Notes under the pieces: model-generated | What the model saw: only the letters and a program-made list of their open reading frames with translations | What the model was told of the DNA's origin: nothing | Database searches by the model: none | In this document: one piece after another, positions 55,590 through 64,000 of the stretch | How the letters are laid out: each line of letters starts with the position of its first letter | Position numbering within the stretch: position 1 is the stretch's first letter | Program-made: the position numbers and the translations under genes | Source of the DNA: Nectonema munidae | Lineage: Eukaryota; Nematomorpha; Nectonematoida; Nectonematidae | NCBI GenBank assembly: GCA_030549495.1 | Contig: JAUIRK010000892.1 | Coordinates: forward strand, 124,001 to 188,000 | Length of the DNA: 64,000 nt | Reading direction: 5' to 3'

Positions 55590-56540
55590 ATTATCTGCAC
55601 GCTTTCGTTGTTGACCGAAAGTATCATTGTACCTACGTTCTTCGGTTTCTTGTAGAGTCTCATTTGCACGCTTCCGTTGTTGACCTAAAGTATCCTTGTA
55701 CCTTCGTTCTTCGTTTTCTTGTAGAGTCTCGCACGCTTTAGTTGTTGACCTTAAGTATCCTTGTACCTACGTTCTTCGGTTTCTTGTAGAGTCTCATTTG
55801 CACGCTTTACTTTTTTACTCATAACATCTTCTTATTTATGAATTTTTTGTTGCCTCTTAAATTTGATCGGTATTAATTAAGGAAAATATATTTGTTATAG
55901 TTTCGCTATCTCTTTTTCTTTTTTTTGATTATAAATATTATGATTTTTAGGGTTAGCATGGTCATTTGTAAAAAAAATTTTAAAAGACCCTTGGTCGTTG
56001 TTGTTATAGAGATGATTTGTATAAAAATTTTTAGAAGAGCCTTGCTTATTGTAGTCATAAATATCATGGCGTGTTACATTAGTATCATTGGTAAAAACAT
56101 TTATGGTTTGGGTTAGATGATTTATATAGTTGATATCCCGAGAAATGTTGGTATGTTTGGAATTAGCATGAGCTTTATTCAAGTTTTTTGATTGTATTAA
56201 AATCCATTGTGGGGCGATATGTTATTAGAAAATTGTAATAATGAAGAGAAAAAATTGTTTGTGGTATCAATATAAAAAAAAATTGAAGCATTATGATTAG
56301 TTGAAATATTTATATATGTTTTGTTTATCTATGTCTTTGAAGCATTCTGATTGGTTAAAATTATTTATATGTTATGTGTGTATTTTTTATATGGTCTGAT
56401 GCTAATAGTGATATATGGTTTAGTGGTCGTATAATAATTTCAACCAATCAGAATGCTTCAAACACATAGATAGACAAAACATATATAAATAATTTTAACC
56501 AATCAGAATGCTTCCAGGGACAGACTAGACAGATACAAGA
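55590..56540 (-). mobile_element. Helitron H6, inverted N-terminal fragment
   Basis: Minus-strand copy with leader and Rep start (ATG at 56207, LNKAHANSK-like beginning after a shifted segment), the Asn-rich region and three or four of the 23-residue repeats. It is cut at about 55590 against H5. The leader runs to about 56540, almost to the 5' terminus, but TC is lost. With H5 it forms another head-to-head-derived inverted pair. Confidence 0.8.
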
Positions 56541-57093
56541 ACAAGTGTGTGTCTGTGTGTCTGTCGCTGGAAGCATTCTGATTGGTTGAAATTATTTATA
56601 TATGTTTTGTGTGTGTTTTTATATGGTGTGATGAGTTTGTGTGTGTGTCATTTTTGAAGCATTCTGATTGGTTGAAATTATTATATGTTTTGTGTGTATT
56701 TTTATATGGTGTGATGAGTTCGTGTGTCTGTAGTGTGGGGCTGCTTGAAGCATTCTGATTGATTGAAATATCTTTTGTTTGTATTTTGGTGTGAGTAGGG
56801 TTGGTTAGATAAAGATTCGATATATTCTAAGGTCTTGGGTTCGATCCCATATAACACTATTAGCAACTCAAAGTACAGACTGCAAGCGGCGCATGTTTCG
56901 AGCGTAGCCTTCTCGATGAAAACACCATATGGTACCTTTATATGCTGTAATGAGCAAACGAATATACAGAAAAGATACAATTATTCTAAAAACTGTCCAC
57001 CAGTACCATATAACAGTATTAGCAACTCAAAATATACACTACCAAGAATCCAATGTTTCGAGCGAAGCGAGAAACGACCACGGGACCGGCTAG
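56541..57093 (+). mobile_element. Helitron N18 with SINE-like insertion
   Basis: The 5' end is clipped (AACAAGTGTGTGTCTG); body units with ATTCTGATTGGTTG; 3' CTAG at 57090-57093. A tRNA-like piece (56795-56852) interrupts the body. Confidence 0.7.
56795..56852 (+). mobile_element. tRNA-derived SINE fragment
   Basis: Contains a good box B (GGGTTCGATCCC, 56837-56848) and an upstream GGTTGGTTAGATAAAG that resembles box A. No acceptor stem or complete anticodon arm is present, so it is not a tRNA gene. It lies within a Helitron body, so it inserted later or was captured. Confidence 0.4.
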
Positions 57094-57600
57094 TCTATAT
57101 ATAAGACACATATATGTATATAGATATGTGTGTTTGTCGCTAGAAGCATTCTTATTGGTTGAAATATTTTTTGTATGTATTTTTCGTGTATATGCTGTAA
57201 TGAACAGAATTCTGATGGTTGAAAACAGTGATTTATATGTTTTATATCTGTGATGAGTTCTATATCTGTAGTTGGTGCCTCTCGAAGCATTCTGATTGGT
57301 TGAAATTATTTATATGTCTTTTATGTATTTTTATATGGTGTAATGAGAAAAATACACAGAAAAGTTACAACTATGCTAAAAAGTGACCACATAACTATAA
57401 CACTGTTCCGAGCGAAGTCAGAAACGACCACGGGACCGCAAGTATCAGATTATTCGAGCGTAGCCTAGGAAGGATGAATAACTAAGCCGGTCCCGTGGTC
57501 GTTTTGAAATCTAAGCAGAATTTGACGGGGGCAACTCAATATACGATTATATGAAACCTATGTTTCGAGCAAATCGCAAATACTCTTTGGCGAGCGTCAT
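57094..57600 (+). mobile_element. Decayed Helitron N19
   Basis: Directly follows CTAG with TCTATATATAAGAC. It carries worn body units and two worn tail modules (CGACCACGGGACCGCAAG, then AAGCCGGTCCCGTGGTCG). The end is unrecognisable after AGCAAATCGCAAATAC. It marks the right border of the Helitron cluster. Confidence 0.6.
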
Positions 57601-59120
57601 TTAATGTACCTTGGGTAAAAAAATGGTTTTATTATAATAATCAACAAACTTTCTTAAAAAAAGTGATTTGATTATGTAGTGTTACTTATAAAATTTAACA
57701 ATAAACATTATAAAAAATATCTCTGCTCAAATATTAAGCAAATAGAGTATTCTTGCTTTTAAACTGAATTAGTCAAGATATTGATTCCCAAATAGCTATT
57801 GAAAAAAAATTTCTTGACTTGAAAAAATTAAAGCTTTCAAATGTTACAAAATGTAGCAAACGTACGATAAAGATTATGGCCTTGGTCGTCGCCTCCCCCC
57901 GTATGTGCGCCCCTGATTAACACTTATTGAGATAAACCGTAAAATAAACAACTTCTTCTTTTCATAATTATATTATAAATATAATCACAACTATAATAAT
58001 AGTGAAAATTAATAAAAAAAAGTGATTAGGTAAGTTTTTTAAAGCAGAAAAAAAATTTTAAGGAATAAAGTGTAATACGTGTGATGTAGTAAAAATATTT
58101 CGGCAGCACCCTTGAATCTATCTTGCAGCACCCCTCACGAAACTGCAAAAGATTTCTTTCCTAGATTGACACTCCACCCCCGATTTCTTGCTTCCTTTAG
58201 TAACAAAACCATGAAAAATCACTGGATATAAATGAGAATTCGGAGCAAATATCAATTGCCATCTCTTCCAGCACAAATGTCTATCTTCATTTGTACCAGG
58301 TCAATACACAATTCTTATGATACAGATGATAAAAAGAAATAATGGTGAAAAAAAGAAAGTCTAATCTAATAAATATTTTTAACCAAACAAAGAGAATGTT
58401 AAAAAAAATAAGGATAAAATAAAAAAAAATCTATAGAAACTAAATTATTTTAGTGTTTTACCATATGAATTAAATTATTGCCATTTTAATTATTCATTTG
58501 ATTTTTACAAAAAAAAAATTATCTTAAAAAAGATTCCTAAAGTTGTTTTATTTTTAATATCAAATCACCTTCAGTCGTAAGTTATATTTTTGCATATATA
58601 GGTGGCCTTTAGCGGATAGATCAACAAACGAAAAACTATGTTTAAGTGTGGCTAATGATGGTTATTTGCGATTTTAAAGTAGAGAGGCTTCGAGATTAAA
58701 TCCATTTTCTTCAACTGTTAAGCTGAGTGACTTAAGGTAATGACAAGGAAACATTAATACCGTAGATTTTTAATTTCTAGTAAATAGTATTTAAAATATA
58801 GAATGAAATATAAAATAAAACAAATCTTTTAAAAAAACTATTCATTTCATGGAACCAACTAAAGGTATACGACTGAACTTAAAAATATCAAAAAAGTCAA
58901 AGATATGCTTTTCATAATTACTTGAAAAATCAAAGTCTTGAATCATGGAATTTGTACAAATCAGAGAGAAGTAAATACGACAAAAAGGTAACTTTTCTGA
59001 AAAATGAATTTTACCGCTCGAAGTTTTCAATTTTAAAGAACAATCCAAAGGATTCGTGAAAAGTCATTAACAATTTACTTCGTCATAAACGCAATAAGCT
59101 GTTCCCTTTAAATTTGAATG
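57601..59120. other. Intergenic DNA with a possible hAT end
   Basis: Mostly AT-rich. At 57885-57915 the reverse complement reads CAGGGGCGCACATACGGGGG, resembling the terminus of a hAT or similar MITE; no partner was found. No coding sequence is recognised. Confidence 0.35.
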
Positions 59121-59149
59121 ATTTCTTTCATTTTTTTTCTTCTCCCAAC

Positions 59150-59729
59150 GAATCAAAGTCTGCTCAGTCTCCCAACAGTGTTTGATAGTAAACTAAAGTT
59201 TAAGGAGCATATTGATGAAATAGCTCTCAATCTTAATCGTACTATGGGTATCTTGTACCATACAAAAAATATTTTTCCTCTAAATATTAGACTTATGATA
59301 TATAAACAGTTATTTCTCTCTTATGTAAACTACAGTATAATAAATTGGTACCCTTTTGGAAAAAAGCGCTTAGAGATCTTACAATAACGAGCAATAAGAG
59401 TAATTTATAGAATGAATAAGTTTGACCACACAACAGGAATTTTTAAGCAAAACAGATTGTTAAAATTAGATGATATTATTAAGCAGAAAGTAAGAGTTTT
59501 TCTTTATAAAAATTTCAATGATCATTTACTTAATGTGTTTGGCTCGTTGATTAAATATAATAAAAATCCCCTATATTATACTAGGAGCTTAAGCAAATCT
59601 TTGAAAATTTATGATAGACTGAAAGGATCAAATATCTCTATTTTGAAAAAATGTAATGATTTTTACCTTGATAACAAAATTCTTTTTGATGAAGTTTTTA
59701 TGCCGTTGCTTTCTTTTAAAAATAAATAA
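59150..59729 (+). mobile_element. LINE remnant A, reverse transcriptase C-terminus
   Basis: Plus-strand translation: FDSKLKFKEHIDEIALNLNR, MGILYHTKNIFPLNIR, LFLSYVNYSIINWYPFGKK, then after a stop RAIRVIYRMNKFDHTTGIFK and a further open region to 59729. This is the 'D.kl.f..Hi..i....r..G.l....LY...v..yl.Y....Wg...k..l...Q.raiR.i' block after the RT palm. Palm and endonuclease are absent. The copy is 5'-truncated and has at least one internal stop. Confidence 0.75.
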
Positions 59730-59739
59730 AAAGATTTTA

Positions 59740-60115
59740 TTTGTTCATCTAACGTATCTCAAATTTCATTATTACAAAAGAAACAAAATCAAGCTTTGAA
59801 AGTTTTGTTTAATAAGAATCCGTTTAATTCCGAATATCTTGCAAGTTAGACAACCTCAAATATCTATTTTTGTTTATAAGTGTAAAAACTTTAAAATAAA
59901 AGCAATTTTAATTACTGTGAAAATCATCAGTTTCATAAGTATAACTTACGCAACAAGAACAATTTAAAAAATGTAAGATATAATTTTGCAATAATAAATA
60001 AATTTTTCATTAAAAAGTCTATTAAAATATGGAATAGCCTCCCTTTGAGTATTAGGGTTCTGAAAAACATTGGTAGTTTCAAACGTAAAAGCAAAAAGTT
60101 TTTCCTAACTCATTA
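59740..60115 (+). mobile_element. LINE remnant B, extreme reverse transcriptase C-terminus
   Basis: Reads LLQKKQNQALKVLFNKNPFN in the first part and YNLRNKNNLKNVRY with SIKIWNSLPLSIRVLKNIGS and FKRKSKKFFLTH in the second, the standard 'HNYNTRN...LWN.LP..IR...S...FK..LK..L' LINE ending, stopping at TAA near 60114. Because the 'Q..A...' block occurs again after LINE A has already passed it, this is a second LINE fused to the first. Several frame breaks are present. Confidence 0.7.
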
Positions 60116-61440
60116 ATATCCTTGAATATATTAACTTATAATTACCTATTACTTAGAATTTTGATACTTGTGATCTTTTTGTTTTTTTAGATAATTTCTT
60201 CTCATATCCCTTTTCCAAATTCGTAACATCGTTTATATTTCTCATCAAGCCTCTTCCAACTCTTATTCTGTTCGATGTTTTTTCTACCACAGATACTTTA
60301 TACTGATTTTATTTATTTTTATTATTCATGTGTTATAACTTCGAATTGTATGCTTTGTTAACATGTGCTTAGAGTACTTTGTACTTACTGTGATTTTTAA
60401 ATGATATGCTTTTGGAGTTTTTTTATTCTATCATTTAACTAAGTCAATTTATCTTTTCTTTTTTTATTTTTTCAAAAATTAATAAAGATTTTTCTTCTAT
60501 TTTATCATATCATTTTTCAATTCTTGTTATAAATATAGATTTACTAGAGTTCTACATTATTATTAGGTGTGACAATAATCTGTTTGGTTTGATCCACCAT
60601 CCTGACTGTTATCACTATCGTATTGTTTTTTTTCTCTAAAATAAAAAAAAATTTAATTTCTGAATATTTACCTTTTCAACTTTTATTTTAAGATTGATTT
60701 TTCTAAAGATTTTTTTGCATAATCTAATTATCCTTAGTTATTTATAATAGGGGTGAGATTTTTTACCCAAATATACTCAAACAGATGAAAATAAATTTAA
60801 ATATTCAAAGAATAAGTTAAATATACATAGAAGAATTATTCTCAGGATAAAACTAATATAAATTATTAATTTGATATTGAATTATAAAAAATTAATCTAT
60901 ATTTTTTTTAATTAAAATGAAGAAGAAGAAGAAGAAATTTATTATATCATAAAATAATGGACAGGAAAAAAAATATAATATAGGAATTCAGTAAACCATG
61001 AACCTATCCGCCCCTAAGAATTCGTGCACCTATGATGGAGCATTTGTGAATAAAAAAATTAAAATAAAATTACTTTATTAAAATGAGGAAACATATTAAA
61101 AATGTCGTAAATTATTTTTTCTAGAATATATAAAGTGTGTAAAATGTTGAATTTAATTTGTTTAATTAAAAAAGTTTAAGTGATATTAAAATGAAAATCT
61201 TTGATATTCATTTCATAAAATTAACAGTAAGAATTTAAACGTACCTTCATTTCACAAAATATTAAAGATAAATAAATTTTTATAAATAGAAAAAAGAAAA
61301 ATCAATATATAATAAAATTATTATCAGAATCATAGTATATCTAAAATAAAAAAAACCATGTGAAATAAAGATAAGCAATCAAAGAAATTTTTACAGGATT
61401 CAGTAATACAGGAAATTTCAAAAAGGTAAAAAATGATATA
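60116..61440. other. LINE 3' region and intergenic DNA
   Basis: AT-rich. The first few hundred bases are probably the 3' untranslated part of LINE B. An AAG trinucleotide run occurs near 60919-60933. No gene seen. Confidence 0.4.
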
Positions 61441-61448
61441 TTACCATT

Positions 61449-62290
61449 TTGCTTAATGAGTTTTTGGAATTTTTCAGATTTGCAAATCAAAACATTTCTA
61501 TTATAAATGCTATTAACTGCCTTATGCCTAGTTCAAAAGAACATTTTTTTATGTACGAGAAAATCAAACCACTATGCACTCTTCTTGAAATAAAGACTGA
61601 CGAAAATATTTTATCTTCTCAGTGCTTAGTAATCTATCATTTGAATAATACGTTTTCTATAATAATAATAATCGTTTTTAATATTTGACATAACTAGGTT
61701 ATCAAAATTTTTTGGAGGGAACGAACTTACCACCAGGAATAGAAATTTTTGATATTTTAAAAGAATGATATCTCATCAAGTCCGCCTGTAATGAGATATT
61801 TTTTTTGTATATTGGTAATTATGATATTTTTACTAAAATATTATTTACTTTACAGTATATTTTTAAGCTGCTTTAACAATAGGCATCAGCACAGCGTTGT
61901 GTGAAAGAAGTTTTTCAACACTTAAAAGAGTTTACTTCTTCACGACAGTCGATGCTGAGTGAAAGAAAAAAAAACTTGATAATACTTTCTCAAGGGAAAA
62001 AACTCACCAAGAAATTTTCTTATGATGATTTCGTAAAGAATTTTAACAAAAAACCAATAAGACTAACTTCAACTGTCTGAACATGGAATATTAACTTATT
62101 CACAATTTTTTAATAAAATGATTCTTCTTTAATTTTTGTCTCAAAGATAGTTTTCAAATGATTTTTTATATCTATTTTTGTCACATTGATAAAAGTTTTT
62201 TTTAAAAAACTTTAATTGTATATTCAACACACTAGAAAGTTTGAGCCCCTTAAAAAATTTTTGTTAGCGCGGGCCCTGGAATTAACCCTG
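61449..62290 (+). mobile_element. hAT transposon remnant, C-terminal part
   Basis: Two coding patches: 61449-61688 (NEFLEFFRFANQNISIINAI ... FMYEKIKPLCTLLEI) and about 61872-62080, which carries ALTIGISTALCERSFSTLKR and SYDDFVKNFNKKPIRL. The second is the hAT C-terminal dimerisation motif ('L.IP.STA.CERSFS.LK'). A probable intron with acceptor near 61872 and one frame change near 61965 separate them. The right end (GGGCCCTGG, ending AACCCTG at 62290) reverse-complements to CAGGGTTAATTCCAGGGCCC. The N-terminal zinc finger and DDE core are missing. Confidence 0.7.
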
Positions 62291-62313
62291 TTAAAATTAT
62301 ATCAATTAGAATT

Positions 62314-64000
62314 CAGGGGTACGCAAACTCCGGCCCACGGGCCAAGCATTTTCATCCGGCCCGCTGATCTTTTAATTTTAGTTAATAGAATCTGGTCCGC
62401 ATACCTACAAGAAATTAAAATAAGATGTTTTTTGATTATTAGCATTAGTACTATATAATAATAAGATTGCATTGCAGCATATTTATGTATTTGTTTTCGT
62501 ACTAGACGAGCTATATTTTCAAGAAATTATATTTCATATGTAAGACAGCATGTGTTTGATTCATCATACACATCTGATATCCATTGTAATAAAGTATTTG
62601 CAAGAGAGCAAACATAACAACAGATGCCCATTGCGCTTAACTGATATATGAAATGTATCATAATATAAAAACGTTCAACCTTAAGTGTGAAAGGTGTTTT
62701 TCATAGAGCGCTTTGGACATGCACTATGTCTCATATGTTTGAAAAAATTAGCTGTTCTAAAAGAATACAACGTAAGAAGTCACTGGCAAACAGAAAATGG
62801 CTCTTCAAAGTTCGCTTCGATGTCTGCTGTAGAACAAATAGTTTCAATTGATAAACTGAAAAGCAACCTGGAGAAACAATTTTCTCCTTTTCACAAGCAG
62901 AATGTTGAGGCGGAAAATGTAACACGCGCCAGCTATGAAGTTTCCAAAATCCTCGCTTATCGAATGAAGCTATTCACAGGTGGAGAAATCATTAAGAATG
63001 CTTTCTTGCTGTAGTGAATTCCATCTGTCCAAAACAGCGTTCTGCCTTTGAGAAAGTGAGTCTTTCTTCCCGTACTGTTTGCCGCCGCATTGAAGATATG
63101 TCCGACAACGTAAACAACTCACTTAAACACGTATCTCGAAATTTGAAGCATTTTCTCTTGCTTTGGATGAAAGCACAGAGAGAAAGGACACAGCACAGTT
63201 GTCTATTTTTATTAGAGGTGTTACTCAAGATCTTCAAGATTTTGAGGAATTCCTCTAACTTATCCCACTTCGCGACACTGTCACGGGACAAATTTTTTTT
63301 TCAACGTTGCTTCGATGTGTTGATAAGTACTCTTTGGATTTTTCCCGTCTTGTATGTTTGACAACTGACGCTGATTCAGCAATGGTTGGAGAAAAAAAAA
63401 GCGCAACTTCGCTGCTTATTCGTCAGTGTGAAACTGCTGGATACACTCAATCTATTCATAAAATACAAAGTATCATCTATCAAGAGACATTGTGCGCCAA
63501 GTCTGCCAATCTCGCTAATGTAATGTCTATTGTGATTAAGGTTGTAAATTCCATTTTATCCCGAAGCCTTAATCATTTTCAATTCCAAGCCCTTTTGGAC
63601 TGTTTTAAGGAGTAGTATAACGATCTTCTTTACTTATGTGAGGTACGATAGCTAAGTCGTGGGGCTATGCTGTCTCGGGTATTCGATCTACAGCAAGAAA
63701 TTGTTACTTTTTTACATCAAAAAAATCTTTCATAAGCTGAAAATTTTTCAGATCCAAAATGGCTAGCTCGTTTGGCATTTCTTACGGACATAACAACACA
63801 TCTGAACTCACTAAACGTAAAGCTGCAAGGTGAAGGGATTCTTGTCACCGACATGTTTGCGCAGATTACTGCTTTGAGGTTAAAATGCGCCCTTGGGAAG
63901 CTCAATTGACTTCAGGACAATTTACACATTTCTCATCTTGTTGCATGTGTTCCTGCGAATATAGACAGGGCCACCTGCGTTAGTGTTATCAAAATACTGC
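62314..64000 (+). mobile_element. hAT transposon (GTF2IRD2/ZBED5-like), runs off the window
   Basis: The left terminus is CAGGGGTACGCAAACTCCGG followed by CCCACGGGCC, a classic hAT end. Upstream TTAGAATT would be the 8-bp target copy. The transposase begins near 62690 and continues to the window edge. Only 24 bp separate it from the previous hAT element. Confidence 0.8.
62694..64000 (+). pseudogene. hAT transposase with BED-like finger, frame-broken
   Basis: Order of parts: FFIERFGHALCLICLKKLAV and EYNVRSHWQTEN, a BED-type finger with CLIC and one His but Asn where the second His is expected; SYEVSKILAYRMKLFTGGE and FIKK-like IIKNAFLL, the conserved 'a-k..kpft.gefiK.cll' block; SLSSRTVCRRIEDMSDNVNN; then a FSLALDESTE-like segment readable near 63155-63185 with the first catalytic Asp; VCLTTDADSAMVGEKKSATS with the 'TDgA.aM.G...G' motif; and ETLCAKSANLANVMSIVIKV ('q.lc.k......vm..vv.vvN.ir'). 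Frame changes near 63013, 63160 and 63305 and a stop near 63614 break it. The family is the GTF2IRD2/FAM200/ZBED5-like hAT branch. The C-terminus lies outside the window. Confidence 0.8.

Noticed and set aside
56795-56852. Functional tRNA gene
   Set aside because: Box B is perfect but no acceptor stem, D arm or anticodon arm can be folded; more likely a SINE piece.
20400-57600. CRISPR-like appearance of regularly repeated units
   Set aside because: Units are transposon subrepeats with no unique spacers and no cas genes; the DNA is eukaryotic.

Overview
The window is AT-rich eukaryotic DNA, almost certainly from an animal. I infer this from split exons with GT/AG borders, a Kazal-type domain exon, and an invertebrate-like mix of Helitrons, hAT, piggyBac, FLYWCH/MULE and CR1/L2/Jockey-type LINE remnants. 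I cannot name the species. No bacterial operon, rRNA, intact tRNA or CRISPR array is visible. I recognised no retrovirus, LTR element or Polinton.

Layout. 1-13.6 kb: AT-rich host DNA with a decayed ~150-bp satellite (1-600), a perfect 75-bp inverted repeat (2097-2318), a 158-bp tandem duplication, a 28-bp minisatellite, a LINE remnant (5.65-6.48 kb), one convincing host exon with a Kazal-like module (10542-10706), a piggyBac transposase fragment (11.4-11.9 kb) and a 0.5-kb duplicated repeat. 13.6-15.65 kb: the 3' part of a Helitron plus a 254-bp flank duplicated elsewhere. 15.65-20.3 kb: intergenic DNA with hAT-like and SINE-like remnants and a FLYWCH/MULE transposase relic. 20.4-35.7 kb and 40.6-57.6 kb: almost entirely one Helitron family, in dozens of full, internally deleted, tandem and inverted copies, interrupted by LINE and SINE pieces. 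35.7-40.5 kb: a piggyBac-like N-terminal exon, two hAT MITEs with perfect 8-bp target duplications and a LINE remnant. 57.6-64 kb: intergenic DNA, two fused LINE 3' ends and two hAT transposons, the last running off the window.

The Helitron family is the main story. The best copy (from 43726, coding 44110-49047) carries a 1,645-codon Rep/helicase reading frame with one internal TGA. It has a CCHC-like cysteine cluster, an HUH nuclease motif, the Rep tyrosine motif and a PIF1-type helicase with all main motifs. Its ends are defined by many copies: 5' TCTATATTATAATAAGC and 3' an imperfect hairpin followed by GACCACGGGACCGGCTAG, always next to T. Non-autonomous copies of 0.5-0.8 kb keep the 5' repeats and the tail. 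Copies stand head to tail with zero bases between 3' CTAG and the next 5' TC. Their tails are built from ~105-120-bp modules present in 1 to 4 copies, each bounded by inverted terminal sequence. A second tail type at 51789-51830 has a compensatory base-pair change in the hairpin. A third possible end (hairpin plus CTGA at 15646 and 40951) marks where a duplicated flank stops.

Confidence is high for transposon family assignments and Helitron ends, moderate for the Kazal exon, and low for other single-exon candidates.
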